64,000 nucleotides of DNA from Fasciolopsis buskii (taxonomy: Eukaryota > Platyhelminthes > Trematoda > Plagiorchiida > Fasciolidae), in the NCBI GenBank assembly GCA_008360955.1, contig LUCM01005952.1, positions 226,942 through 290,941 on the forward strand, in the 5' to 3' direction. A model generated the notes under the pieces. The model was not told where the DNA came from. It did not search any database and saw only the letters and a list, made by a program, of their open reading frames with translations. A program made the position numbers and the translations under genes. The first letter of the stretch is position 1. Each line of letters opens with the position of its first letter. Shown here piece after piece: positions 13,400-26,470 of this stretch.

Positions 13400-13960
13400 G
13401 GAATGTCAGCAACAATGGGTGAAAAAGGATGGTGCATGCAACATAATGCATGGCTTTCCGATCCGCGCCTTTCGTCCCCCCCCCCGAGGCTCTGCACAAC
13501 ACGGTAAATAACACAAGTTCATCATTGTGTCAGGTGAAGAAACGTTCATTCCTCTGAAAACCTTCTTTGAAATTCACGGGTAGGTGACGGTTTCTAAGCA
13601 GCACGAAACTGACTCAATCGCGTTTGAAGGTATTTGAACCGAAAGATTAACTCGACAAGGCTAGGTGGGTTTTATTCTTTTGACCATTTCTTTTATCTGA
13701 GGAAACTAGCGTTTGTGCTCGGAGATACTTTGCCGACGACTGTAAGCTGGCAGTAACCATATTTTAGGGTAACAAACAAAAAACATAGGAAGGGATCATC
13801 GGCGCAATTACCGAAACGAAAGTGTATGCGTAACAAGATACTAGTAGTTTGATGCACTCTAGCTGAAAATCGAGTGGGTAAATGAACTATAGCCAGTGCA
13901 AACTTAGAATCTAGAGAGGCTTGTATCGCGAGGAATTAGCAACTCTGTGACATATATTGA
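13400..13960 (+). mobile_element. LINE reverse transcriptase fragment
   Basis: A + strand frame around 13650-13770 holds a decayed 'GxxLFxxF' block and, about 25 codons on, RRYFADDCKLAVTI, the FADD catalytic motif of a LINE RT with its usual following residues. Stops and frame changes surround it. A C-homopolymer (about 10 nt near 13478) lies in the same piece. Limits are approximate. Confidence 0.5.
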
Positions 13961-15379
13961 GGATGGACAGTGAGAAAAAGCGTGTAGTTTGCGAAGTAAG
14001 AGATGAGGCCATTTTGGAAGGTCGGGTGCAGAAACACTGACTGGAATTCAGGGCAAGCCAGCCAACAAGAAACTGGCTAAGAGGAGCAAGATATCGATGG
14101 AATGTTGTTCAACGCGCTGATCAGTGAAAAAGAAAGGTTGCGGCTTGAAGTTCAAAGGTAAAGAGGCTAAAGCCTGAGCCAGTATGTGGCTGAGAGCTGC
14201 GGCATCAGCTAAAAGGCTACCGAGAAGCTCTAAAAAAATGTACACGTGTACATACCTGTACAACTGGGTCGGATTTCACTGATGGCTCCAATAAACTTAC
14301 CTACAGGGAGGTGGAAAGGACATTACATTTATGAGGCTGTCGGTTGGTGCTTTGTTGATATCGACGTTAGATGGAGATGGGTGAGCTGAGCCGCTTTTGA
14401 TAGATGACAGGACAAAGTCTCGGCAATTGACAAAGTTTAAACTTGTGATAGGCGGATAAACATGGCGTTGGAGGACTTTGTATAAAAAGCAAGTACTGAG
14501 TAGAAAGGAACCATTATAAAGCGGCACGGTTTTGTACCCCCGATTTCAAAAAACCGGTAAGTCAAAGGAGGCTTTGAAAACTTTTTCCGGAATGATATTG
14601 TCCCCTTGTTCATTTTAAAAAGAAGGATTCGTCAGAAAATTTGCATAGGACAATCTTGAAATGTTAGATTCTGGTAGGACCGCACAAGATCTATTAACCT
14701 TTTCCATAACGCAGTGCAAATTATGGTGGTGAATTTTGACCTGAAAGACACTTTGGATATGGCATTATTGGGAACAGTGGTCAAATTCGGCGAGGGGTAA
14801 CAAGGCTGATTTAGGAAATCCGGTGGGGCTTTCAGCCATGTGCTTGCAGGATAAGAAGTTAAAAGGAAATATCAGGTTTAACTTAACACGAAGTAGTCAT
14901 AGATGCAGCGACTCGCGTCATCTTTTGTGAATAAGGTCTGATGTGGGACCAGGAATTTTCTTTGCGAGTGGCCTTGTACTTGAGCAAAACAATCACGTCT
15001 GAGCACTTTCCAGAAAATTATCAAGCGACACCGCAGTTTTGGTCTACCATGTGATTTGTGTACCATTGACCGACAGCTTACAGTGCGGAATTTTTCAACA
15101 ATGCGACCCTTGGTTCTGCTTGCGTTAGCAATGTGGCAAATCGTTTGCTCATGGAACTCCAATGGCCACGACTGTTGCAAGCCTAGATCTTTTGCACACT
15201 GTGTGGTTCGAAATGGTCGGCTGTTTATATTGTATCTATCATGGGAAAACGTGAGATTCATAGGCCACTTTAGCGCGCTTAGTTGCAGGAAATTGTATTG
15301 TCCGCTCTATACACCTCGTGCCTGGTGACCTCAAATTTTCCACGATGCTGACCAAGGTCTGGAGTAAGGAAGATTACTC
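13961..15379. other. No recognisable gene
   Basis: Several frames of 70-127 codons on both strands, none with a pattern I recognise. Likely decayed LINE sequence around the neighbouring RT fragments. Confidence 0.3.
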
Positions 15380-15965
15380 GAAAGAGCTGTCCGGCTTGAT
15401 ATCGTCAGCTCTTAGGAATGGTGTTCTGTGAATTATTGCTCGAACAAATCCACTTAGTTACAGTAGGGATAATAAGGGGTCGGGAGCACTATCACGCATT
15501 ACACCGCGGCTGATTGACTGAGTACGGAATTGGGTAGCGCTGATGCCAAACTTAATAGTCTTCTCTGGGATGTACATTAACCAAGGGCGGAAGAGGTTTT
15601 CTAATCCATAGGAATTCACCTTTAGTACAAGGCCTTCGTGTGGTACGCAATCAAATGCTTTGGTTATATCAAGGAAGATTAATGCAATGGCCTTTCTTCA
15701 ATTGCAGTTTAGATTAAAGGATCAAAAACTCAAAGCAGCATGGGTTGCGGGATTTGCACTTAAGATAACTGCGCTTGGATCCGCTAATTGACTTACTGGT
15801 CTTCATAAAGTCCCTCGCAAATCCTTGACGGCCCTCTCCGTCAGTCTGAGCGGAATGGGCCTGCGGTTTAATAGACGGTAGTTTTGTGTGCATTACAGTA
15901 ATCCACTTATATGGGGAGACAATGGTGGAGACGTTCCAATGAGCGATACATAACGCATTTTCCAT
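15380..15965 (-). mobile_element. CR1-like LINE reverse transcriptase relic
   Basis: The - strand from about 15690 down reads FLDITKAFDCVPHEGLVLKV, the 'FIDFSKAFDxVxH..L' catalytic block A of LINE RT, then YGLENLFRPWLMYIPEKTIK, which fits the 'WLxxYLxxRxQ' stretch, and ISRGVMRDSAPDPLL, a decayed 'SGVPQGSVLGPLLF'. The frame is open for about 70 codons here, so decay is moderate. The 3' catalytic FADD block is missing or unreadable. Confidence 0.8.
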
Positions 15966-16330
15966 GGGTATGGCGAACGGGTCTAACAGTAGCGGCGCAA
16001 ATCTTTTGCGGGGGAATCAGGGTCGTCAAAACAACAGTTACGTCGCAAACAAGAAATCACCCTCTATGGTAGACGACAGTCTTCGAGCATACAATTAAGA
16101 GGACTATGGACTCTCTTTTGGCACTTGGAATCACTCCTGTCCTGTGGCAAATGAATTGGAGTGAACTGGAGGATGCAGCTCGCCTTGAAAAGGTATTGCG
16201 ACTATTCGCGCAAATGGCTGACGGGCAGGATGAATGTCCATACAATCAACGACATGGTGATTTGAATTTCTTGTTGAGCAGGAGATACTGAGTTGGTTTA
16301 TTGGAGACCACCAAGGTAGTGAACGGCATG

Positions 16331-16702
16331 TCATGTCTTGCCCCAGACCGATTCGTTCAATAAGACGTAGACTCCAACACACGTGGCCGTGAAAAGAAGC
16401 TTGCGCAAGCATGATCGCAGCTGCTGGTTAGGTCGCACCCCCTTAATAACGAGGTCGTAAATATAAGGAACCGACGGTGACATGTCAGCCATACAGACCT
16501 TGGCGTCCTTCAGACGGACTTTGTACTGTAGCCGCGATGCAGTAGTTATAGATATAAACAAGTAGGCGATAAAATGTTGGTAAGTCTTTGATGGCACATT
16601 CCATTATGTTTTATTTGAACTGCAAGCACTTACAATCCGCCGTATCTCTTGCAATTGATACAGGATTTCATCAGAAACTTGCTCGTCAGGATAAAACCCC
16701 AT
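16331..16702 (-). CDS. NDUFC2-like complex I subunit (small membrane protein)
   Basis: Exon 1 (16634-16702) starts at an ATG and encodes 23 residues beginning MGFYPDEQVSDEIL, then a GTAAGT donor at 16633-16632. After a 108-nt intron ending ...GCGGCTACAG, exon 2 (from 16525) continues in phase 0 to TGA at 16331. The 87-aa product carries an F-PDE motif near the N-terminus, an RPNQQLRSCLRKLLF stretch and a single hydrophobic segment (about residues 68-80, LLFTATCVGVYVLL). Mammalian NDUFC2 shows the same order: FLPDE, a basic 'RRRP....RQLL' stretch, then a hydrophobic GYYL segment. NDUFC2 is an accessory subunit of mitochondrial complex I in the inner membrane. The family C-terminus (YMxLHPEDF...HP) is not in this frame; a similar string, CMDIHPARQPF...ELHPPVH, lies in another frame at 16131-16330, so a third exon, a frameshift or decay is possible. 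Homology is by eye and uncertain. Confidence 0.42.
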
Positions 16703-18600
16703 GTTTCTGGCAGGAAGTTGGACTTAGTGTGAAATAATAAAACCCCAAAAGTCAAACACAACGTGAAAAACTCATTAGAAACCTGAGCAGCCGATCAGCA
16801 CACGGTGAGATAGCTTCCACAGCGCTAATGGTTTTTTTCGTCGCTGGAGTCAGGGAAACAACACAGAGGTAAGAAAGTTTTCATTCACGGTAATGCACGC
16901 AATCAGCGTTTGCACTCATGATGAGGCCTATTAACGCCAAATATAATATATCAGCAGGCCTTGCGTGACCATCTGAAATGCGTTTGTCCATCATGTGTTC
17001 ATTATTGCAGGGCTAGGATATCCCAACACCAAAACATCCCTAGGGGGAGGGAATCAATACAAGTGGTAATCTCAGCTGAGGATAATGCTTCATAACAGCT
17101 TCGGCTTGAGCCACACTCGGGACCATTAAAACCGAACGTCCGAATGGAAAGAAAGGGGATTATTCAAATGACGAATAATCGTTTGAAGTCCCCCTGAAAT
17201 GACAGGGAAGTACTTAAAGAAACCGCAGCCGATCCGCAGGAGATGAAGGAGACCAGGCCTCCACACATCGTTACTAGTCTAAGCATAACTTATCAAGATC
17301 ACGAGGCCCAACAACTCCAATGAGCGAAACTGGCACTTGCCAACTCAGTAAAGCGAATAGAAACAAATGGTGATCTGCCACTAGGACACCGAGACATGTC
17401 GTTATAAAGGGCTTAGCTGAACTTATTTCTAGAGCTGCTGCTCACAAGAACAGAGAACTGCGCCAGAAGATTGTGGTGCAAAAAAGCTATAGGAATGCCG
17501 GCCCTTGCATTGCACCGCCCCTCGCAGTGATTTGTCGTCCCTGTGGATTTTAGGCAACTAGGGTGCTTTGTCGTAATCCTAACACCTTTAGAGCTTTTTC
17601 CCGGTCAGAAAAATTTGCTAAATGTTTCCGGGCACCTTACTTGGACCTGACCCCTGCGTAGCAGCTTTGCTGATTTTTTACCTAAGATTCAATTGTGACA
17701 TTCATAGCATCGACACGGCGTTCTAATAAACGCCATTATACTGTACATCGTCAGAAATATCGAACTGTTTATCTCTTATCACGACTACCTGCACCCAGTG
17801 GACTACCTACGCATGTTCTCGTTTACCAAGCCCGTCACTTATCAACACTGTTGCACTCACCATAACGCTCAACGGAAATACCTCAAAACCCTCATCAGTC
17901 AATCATATTTGTTCCGTGTGTTTTCACTCCTGTCCCAACAAGAATTCGCTTTTCTGGTACTGACCTCATCCTTGCACATTTCTGTTCATCGTGAAGGCCA
18001 GCTGGTCTTTGGCTCAGAAGGACCATGCCAGCATGTACTTATATGGTACATTACAGGCCACGCTGATAGGTAACATTGTTGTTAGTCTGCGTGACCAACA
18101 AACGAAAACTGACACTCCTGCTTCAAGTCTGCCTATAAATCAAGGCTGCATGTTATGCTCCCAAGGCACATTTGCTGTGAGCGGACAGGTCCGCTCAACT
18201 GCACAGATATACTGTTGTAACTTCCAAAGATGGATAACACGCTCGCCATGTTCATGTTCACAAACCACGAGGATTCCCGCAGATAAACGCCTGTTTTAGG
18301 CGCCGTCATCATTGTCTACCTCCTCACATCTCCACAAATTTCCCGCTCGACACCCACGGCCAGCCCTTTATCAGTGACGGTCATGTATTTGGCCCCAGAC
18401 TGGAAACAACAGAGGCAATATGATCTGTCCTCTTTTCACACTGGCTAACTTGCTTTGGATAAATAGTTTAACACAAAATTAATTTTCATTCCCTTCCCGA
18501 CTTTTGATGACGGCTCATTTACCTTCATATTCGGGCAATGTTTGACCTTATTTTTATCATCATTTTTCAAACCTTAGTTTGGACTGGCTCATGAATATTT
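16703..18600. other. No recognisable gene
   Basis: Contains + strand frames of 91 and 102 codons (17798-18299) that overlap each other and match no family I know. They may be retroelement remains. No RT motif was found. Confidence 0.3.
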
Positions 18601-18690
18601 TAATAATAATAATAATGCTGTATATTTCTCGATTTGCGAGAGGCATGCGCAAGGCAAAATCAAATTTTTAAGGGTGATGCACAAGAAATG
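18601..18690 (+). repeat. Dispersed repeat, copy 2, with AAT microsatellite
   Basis: It starts with about six AAT units and then matches 2185-2285 in short blocks. The 143-codon - strand frame just beyond (18668-19099) is not recognisable. Confidence 0.5.
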
Positions 18691-19259
18691 CAGACGATAG
18701 AAGTCGAAAGGGATAAGCGGGTGGGAGCAATATTGAGTTAATGCAGAAGCTTACTGGAAGTTGAAACGAGATACCGCAAAGCAATAGGGAAAGTACAAGT
18801 ATGCCAGTGAAAAGCAAAAGAATAGGGAACTTAATTTCAAGAACGAAAAAGAGTTTCCCGGGACTGTTTGCAAGTGCACTAAATGTGCTCATTGCTGGCG
18901 CACAACATGGACGGAGCCAAATGGCGGATACTGATGTATGGCTAGAGACACCAAACGTCGGGAGCATTACGTATTGGACGGAAACGTGAAGCCGAAGAGA
19001 CGACAAGCAGTGGTAATGTGGTAATTGGATGGAAGTGGTGAAAACCAGGTGGAACGTCAGGCAAATTTGATGAGACACATAGTTGACAACAATGGCCAAA
19101 AAATGCTGAGAACGGAGGAAAATTGTCTCAAACTATCTGGAGGAAATTTGTGAAGCTTAAGATATGGAACTTCCAAGGATAGTGATTATATTTACATACT
19201 GGTGGCGGTAAGCTGTACCGAGAGGCGCGTCAGATGGGAGAAATTGTGTATGAACACTC
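18691..19259. other. No recognisable gene
   Basis: Purine-rich + strand; long - strand open frame without a domain. Nothing supported. Confidence 0.3.
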
Positions 19260-21400
19260 CTTAAGTACACTAGCCAATAATGCCCTCTATGATGTCATTT
19301 ACGTCGTCGCATCTTTTGATCCAAGTCAGCAGTACGGGTGGGGTATATGAGGTGCACAAGCCGTTCCGGAGACGGCAGCAATCGAGGTTTCGCTCGATCG
19401 CAAAGATGCGAGTTGAGGTATTCAATTCTATCCCATGTTCGTAAGCCTTGTCTAGTCCAATGTTAGCTTGTATCAGGTTAATTAAGAACTGGACATCCAG
19501 TAACTTTGCAAGCCGGGCTTTGAACCGGGCTAAATTTGAGCACGACCACAGGGAACCAGGGGGGTTTGTTGCACAGTTTGGAGTAAGCAATTATGAAGAA
19601 CTTAGCCCTGATTGACAGTTGAGTCAAGGGTATTCTTAACGAGTAGTATCGACTACGAATTAGATACCGGGGACTACCGGTGTCGAGTGTGACGTTTGTA
19701 GTGGAATGGACATTATTATGGCAAAGATTAAAGAGAAGTGCAAGGTTTTATTTAATTCGACGAAGCCACTATGATTCAAGTCCAAGCAGCTTGCATCTGG
19801 CCCTGTAGTTTAAGCTAGATGAAGGACCTAGAAGAATTCTAGTGAAAGTACGCTGCACGATCTTCATTGCAATTCCATCGACTTTAGGCATACGCGCAAA
19901 GATAATCGGGCAGTACTCGAGGTGGTGTCTAGCATGGGACTTGAAGGCGAAAATTCTGCAGTCTTGAGTGCGGAATGCCCTTAAGATCATTGTGGCGGTT
20001 CTCTTAGCTATTGCGGTCTGATGGTGAGCCTGCTTGTTAAAGTTGAAAGAGTAGGAGTATTGTAACTCTAGGTCCTTAATTGCTTGTGATTCAAGAATTG
20101 GCATGCCGTTTATAGACAGGGCGCTCGTGGGGACATGGCATTTAAATTTCTGGAGAACGTTTGTCGGCAGAGAACTTTATAAGCAACTTGAAACACCGGT
20201 TATTGGGAGACTCTAGGCCTTCATCGATAAATGCAAGGTTGGAGCAAAATGAATCAGCCTGAAAATAGTAGGTAATTTTAACGTCATTATCCAACAGGAA
20301 TGGGGTTCCTTGACGAATAACCTTGAAGATATCGATAATGTATAGCCTGAAAGCGATCGGTACGATAGAATGATTACCAAGATAATAAGGGGTTTCTTAT
20401 TCCATAATTCCTTATTTTGGCCAGAAGCCGGGAGTGGTAAACGCAGTCAAACGTTTTGGACGTATTTAGAAATATTAAAAGCATCGACCGGTAGGCATCA
20501 GCACTCTGGTTAACTAAGTTTAAGAATTCAAACTGACAGGTGAGGTGGGATCGGTCCCTGAGGAAGCCGTGTTGGGAATGGTTGATGAGGTTGTGAGTAG
20601 TAAGAAAGTTAACCAGTTGTTCTTTATCAATGTTTTCCGTAAGCCTGGATAGAACTGGAGTGTGGTTAATGGGGCGAAAGTTTTCAGGTTAATGCGTGGA
20701 ACCCTTTTGGTAATGTGAAACAATAAGGGATGTTTTCCATTGTGACGGAAAGTAGCGCTGGACATGGAGAGCGAGAACAGATTTAGAAGGAGCAGTGGAA
20801 GATCTGGACAGGCAGTGTGAAATAGGATTGGTGGGATGCCATCATGGTCAGGCCTGTGGAATGGCCTGGCATATTTCATCACATTGATGATGCCAGCAAC
20901 GTCGAAGGAGATGGAGGATAATCTAACCGATCTTCACATGGGCTGGATTTCAGAGTATGTCCGATTGTCCTCAACGAGAGTATTGAATGTTTTTGCGATG
21001 TCTACAGGGGACTCGATAAGTAGAAGAAACATGGTAGACTAACTGACGGACATTTTTTGTCTTCAATTTGATATCAGTCATCAGTTGTCAACCATTATTT
21101 TCCCTCCAGACGTTTTCACCCACATTGACAGCCTTTCAACCCATGCTCACTTTTTCTCTGACTTTCTTCGCAGTTTACCTTTCACGTCTATTTCGTAATC
21201 CCATCAAATCCGATAGATTGCGGTCCACTACCATCCTCCGACTGACTTTTGTGCCTGCGGTAGGCATCAACGGTGCGCATATAAACTTTATTCCTCGAAG
21301 GAAGTCTCTCGTTTCTTCTCAGAAAATCATACTGCCTGGTCAACTCCATCATTATCTTCCTCACTGCAAGCCAATTTTCCCCTTGTGACTTGATCACCCT
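19260..21400 (-). mobile_element. CR1-like LINE relic, longest RT copy in the window
   Basis: Blocks run in order on the - strand. At 20520-20882 is the N-terminal RT piece with DHDGIPPILF and a decayed 'NYRPISLT' region. Near 20400-20520 comes block A, FLNTSKTFDCVYHSRLLAKI. Near 20200-20330 is a weak 'QG.P...' region. At 19769-20104 is the post-catalytic domain: ILRAFRTQDCRIFAFKSH, then HLEYCPIIFARM and FTRILLGPSSSLNYRARCK, exactly the order in CR1-type RT ('ILRAFRT..I...AFKTYVRPLLEYCPQVWSP', 'Q..FT+.L', 'Y..R...L'). The last part to 19270 is likely the C-terminal tail. Several stops and frame changes make it inactive. The endonuclease end (above about 20.9 kb) is unclear. Confidence 0.85.
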
Positions 21401-21409
21401 AGAAAAATT

Positions 21410-24400
21410 TTATCATGCAACCAAGCGTGCCTCCCAGAGTATTCGAGAAATATACTACTAGCGCAGTAAACGAGGCAAAGTTGCTAAGAGAATACACAAA
21501 ATCCCTGAAAGACACGCGTTTCTAAAATGGATCTGCGTGGACTGTCGGAACATAACTGTAGAGGCAAGGGCAGAAGACCCAATGATATTTGGACGGCTTC
21601 TCGAGGAAGACAAGGGCAGGCAAAGCAAATTACCGCACGCGTGCCTACAAACACTGGTAGGGACTGTAGGCAGTAAGGCGGAGATATGTGGAACAGTAGC
21701 TTCCGGCAGTTTCCACATAAATAACTAAGCAGATGCCGCAGTTGCTTGGAAACGATTTCCCCATCTCACAGCGGAAAAAGCAAATGGCCATGCACTGTAG
21801 TTCACACCATGACACAAGCCTCTTGGGCACCCTTGATAGCCTCACGGGTGGGAGAAATTAAGGTTGCGCCTACAGAGACCATCTGGTTAGTAGTAAGCAA
21901 GAAAGATGATACGCAAGATTAGCACACCGAAACCTTACGGGACAAACGACACTTTCCCTAGAAGTAATTACGTTATCGTAGTCATTTTTGATGAACTTAC
22001 ACCATGGATGTCGGAGCGGAGGGCGCATGGCAAGGACACCTTGCCGCAACTATGTTTTGATATATCAATTAGAGAGATGCACCCTGTCGGTCAAAAGCAT
22101 CCGGCAAAAAGCATGGATGCACCGTTTGCCCGGTTAGGTTAATCAAGGCAACACTAGAATCACCATACGTCTCAGGGCGACTGGTATCATCAACAGCGAT
22201 ATCCAGGGGGTTGCTCTAAGATACATATGCAGCCAGGTTTCCCCCGCTCCAAACGACACGAACGAAGGAGGGCCAAAGCGCTCGATAAAAACAGTTCAGG
22301 GGGTGCTGCAACAGAGATTCGAGGGCCAACAGATTGGCGGCCTGCACAACATGCAGCAATGAATGTGCAAAGCTTCAAAGTTGTTCATTGAAGAGACAGT
22401 GATTTGCGGAATCAAAAGACCGTCATGGCGATTACATCGAAAGATCAATCCACAGTCTAGACTTCTCCCGTTCCAGCTACTCTCAGCCTCCATAGCAGAC
22501 GGTTTGAGAAATGGCATCTCTAAAAACGTGGTCTCCCATCTGGCGTACACATCCGCCGATGCGGACCCGCCAAATACTGCAGCATCAAAGCCCTGCAGCG
22601 GTCAAAGCGGTTCCCGCGATAGTCTTATTTCGTCGGCATAGCCGAACTGGCAAATATCAGTTCCGGTCAAAACTAGTGAGGATGCAGCTCTAAGTTGCGT
22701 CGGGAGACAGAAAATACAAATCCTAAGGTTCCAGGCAGTTGGTAACTTGCATATGGGCATATCCTTGGCTAAACCGCATTTCACTGACCACCTAGCGGTT
22801 CAATCCACGCACAGGCAGCCCATATATAGAGACATTATGATGGTTGAACCATGCAGCTGCATCTAAACCGACATCTAGGGGTTACGCCTCGAAACCACTG
22901 AGCTCCGAAGCCTGGAAGCCCAGCATGAAGCTTCGACAATCGGCGGTCCCAAGGCCGGAGCGCACCCAGCCACCTTTAATTCACAGATTTGAGCTCGGGT
23001 AATGGAGGTCTTGTGGACCAGTCGGTGGACGGGCGTAGATGGACGTTGTGCACTGCGCATCGGGGCAAGTTGAGGGCCATTCACCACAATTATGTGAACC
23101 GGGACGAAATTATCCAAGGGAATGGGCAACGATAACGGTGCCAATCGGAATAGAGCATTATGACAGAGACCTACAAAGCTCCAAACTCTCCGGATACAAC
23201 GAATGTTCAGCCAGGGGGCAGCGTTCAAGCCAGCGGACACGCTGAATCATCAATTTCTACCTTTGTATGTGACTTAAACCTGCCTAACGCAAGCTCCCAT
23301 CGCCTGATATGTTATGCAGGATCATGGTCTATCTCTTGAGTATTCTTTAATACGGTGCTTTAACTGGGTTGGCACGATAATGTGAGGCAGCAAACAGGGG
23401 GGCGAGGCACCTCCATCCCACCGGCACTGCATTGGGTTCTTACCACCGGGCCACATTCCAACGAACAGTTGGAGGGTTCGGCACGCTTAGGGCTGAGTAA
23501 TCACGGGACCATAATATTTAAATTGGCGTGCACGACAGTACTGTTGCAAATAGGAAAAAATGCTTGCTAAAATCTCAAATGGGGCTGACTTTTCAGACAT
23601 AAAAAGCTTCTTAACTCAGGGCCCATGGCCTGCATTACCATGCCTTGTTCAACAATGAGCAGGAACCAAAGGACTTTAAACTAAAGCATTCCACCTGTTC
23701 GTTCATCGGTCACCTGTGAAAAACCCTAAACCCAGCGCGAAACTGCATAGTCTTTCATTAAGTTACCCCAAGAATAAGGGGCTGCATAGAACCGCTGTGC
23801 GCCTTCACAGAGTCCGCATTAATTGCCGTTACATGAGAAGCCTGTCCACCATCCACATGAGTCAGGACATTGCGGACTACCAGAGTCTTTTCCTGAAGCG
23901 GTCTCAGTTGGACCCCAAGCACCTCCGAAGATTGTTCACTCAAGTATCTTCTGCCGATCCAGGGGATGTGGATGTGCGTGGGTTAAAGAAGCAGGAATCG
24001 GGCGGCTAACTTAATGACTGTCTAATTCTCCTCGGTGTCCGCTCCGCCTAGATAGAGATGTCGAGGGGTGAAAACATGGCAGTAGGAGCGGCAAAGGGCC
24101 CATCGGATGGGCAAGCCCAGTTACTTGACTTCGCGCTCGGAGAGGTCAGGCGTAATCTACGTATAGTTAAATCACGTGAACCACCGGGCCTCAACGACAG
24201 CTCGCCTATCATAACGCAACATTACGTTGAACGACTGGATACGGCGCCATGAATCTGCAAATTATGCAGTAAAGGCTACCTGGAGGGGGCCTCACGCCTC
24301 AAAGAGATATTCCAGCAGAGCTTGGACAGCCTAAAAGTTGCCCTTTTAGCTAGCTGCTACACCAGCGTTGTTCGGTCGCTCGTTAAAGCTTCAGAGACAG

Positions 24401-24560
24401 CCTCCAGGGCAGACGGCTGGAGAACAACCCTTTGCCATCATATCCTGTCCTTTGTAGAGTAAGTCGTCGGACGTGTTTACACAGATAACAATCAAAGGAG
24501 AGCTCAAAAGATGACTATACCGGTACGTACCTCAGCAATAATTTAGTGCTCAATTTGAAA
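21410..24560. other. Unexplained block with many medium open frames
   Basis: Both strands carry frames of 60-121 codons (for example 22875-23240 on -, 23716-24009 on +) but none shows an RT, integrase, protease or transposase motif that I can defend. GC looks higher than in the flanks. It could be the ORF1 and 5' region of a retrotransposon or an unfamiliar transposon. I do not call a gene here. Confidence 0.3.
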
Positions 24561-24984
24561 CAGCCTCACAGCGTTGGACTCGGCGCCTTACTTGTCGCGG
24601 CGGGGGAACGATCCCATGCGAAAGATCGTCTTGTGCTAGTGTCGGTACGGTGTCTGTGACTGGATGACTGACTGATGGTTCCCGTTTTCCGTGTGTACGC
24701 GCATGTTTGTCTATGTGTCCCGCAGTGACGCGCTCGTAGTACACTTGAGCTGAAAAATCCGCTTCACAAAATTTCATGCATTTTGCTTCCGGGATGCTCT
24801 CAGGGACGGCCAGCGGCTTCCTGGAGCAAGCCTCACTGGGGTAAAAGTACAACAGCATCACCAGGCTCATCTTCAAAGATCGGCTCCGCCATCAAGGCTT
24901 CTGCCATTTTTACGCCTCTATCCTCAACCGTTCTTAACAGCCGAAGCGTAAACCTTTGTCATTAACAATGCCCCTATCTCAAAG

Positions 24985-25140
24985 GAGCATGAATACATAA
25001 AAGAGAAAGAGAAAAGGAGAGCCATGACAAATGATAGTCGAGATAGGGAGAGAAGAAGCGAAATGAAAACAGAAAAGAACCACAAGACGACCAAACAAAC
25101 AGAAAGCCGGATGAAAACAGAAGAGAGCAAGGCGAAATAG
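24985..25140 (+). repeat. Purine-rich tract
   Basis: About 150 nt of + strand made almost wholly of A and G with interspersed C (AAAGAGAAAGAGAAAAGGAG and similar). The complementary strand reads as a hydrophobic 91-codon frame, an expected artefact of poly-pyrimidine sequence. Confidence 0.6.
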
Positions 25141-26465
25141 GGTCCCATATAATCACAGCAGAAAGGCAGACCAAGAATTATTGACAACATCATCCCCACT
25201 AATTGAAAGAAGGAGAGTGGAGTAAGGACACCGAAACCGGGTCGCTGAAAAAGGAGAGGTCAAATGAAAGAAAAGGACAACAGCGAAGAAGAAAATAAAA
25301 ATAGCCAATGGCAGCCTCCAACGCACGCATGAACACACAAGCGCAAACCAAACAAACACGCGGCATTCAGACATATAAACGCCATGTACGTCGGACGAAG
25401 CTACAGCGATGTAAAGCCATTTTATTGGGTTGAACGAGCAGCAGCAGTCGCCGGTTTCGCGAGGGGTGGATCATCTATGCTCCTTCTCCTTCCCGATATC
25501 CCTCTCAATTCTTGTTCATTTTCTGACAGATAGAACCTTACTTTCGTGCTAATCTTTCCATCTGTGGCCTGTGCTTTTACCTCGAAAACAGGATAGGCTT
25601 AAATTTGCTTACTTTTGTCTGACTCCATTGGGAATGATGCAGTTTTATTGAGAGCAGTACATCTTGGCATTGCTGTAGAACAGGTGCCAGCTAGTGGCTG
25701 ATAGCCGGACGGTCTTCGACTGTTATTACAAGGCATGCTTCGGTTTTAGGCCAGTGCCGCATCTACACCAAGCAACCCAATCAAACTTCCCGTTACCATT
25801 TCCTCTAAATCCCAGACTTCGTCAGCCTGCATCTTCTGACCAGAAGATCACACAAAATACATATGCATAAGACCTTGGTCTGTTACCAATGCACAGGAGT
25901 ACCATCAGAAACCGGGACACTCGAAAACGGCCGTTCCTATGTGGTATTGACAATTTGGCCACTCCCGCGAAACGGTCGCGCCTGTCGGTCATTCAGATCT
26001 GAACGCCATCTGTCCAAACGCAGGAACCGGTTATGCCTAAAACTGTCTACCAGAACACATCAAATAATGTTCGCTGCAAAATGCCTACTGGTGACAATTT
26101 GGCTGAATTACAAAAAATTGACGACTGTGAAGGAACGATGGTAGGCGGAAAATAAGGTTGTCGTTTTGTTATCAAAAATAGAAATAGCATGACAACGCCG
26201 TAAAATATGCTGGCCAACGTGTTGGAAATAATCTTTCGTTTTTTTCTATTTTTGTAAAGGAAATGGTAAATGTAAATGAAATGCGCTGTTCACCTGGTTT
26301 TTAGCCATGAGATGGTATACTGGCCCTGCACGCAAAGGTGCAGGTCTTGGCGTGTGCAGCAGGCTCAGCGGAATTGAACCCAACGTTGGCAAACGTCGCA
26401 CTGCGTCCAGTCCGTTGTTGCATCCAGATCAATGAGAGGCTGCTGCCGTCTGCATGTGCCTCAGG
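25141..26465. other. No recognisable gene
   Basis: A 93-codon + frame at 25863-26144 shows no domain. Around 26337-26365 there is a short hairpin (CCTGCAC...GTGCAGG), and on the - strand GGGTTCAATTCC resembles a tRNA B box, but no A box or cloverleaf goes with it. Confidence 0.3.
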
Positions 26466-26470
26466 TCCGT

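Noticed and set aside
24924..25199. Hydrophobic 91-aa protein on the - strand
   Set aside because: It is the translation of a purine/pyrimidine-biased tract, which gives Phe, Leu and Ser runs by composition.
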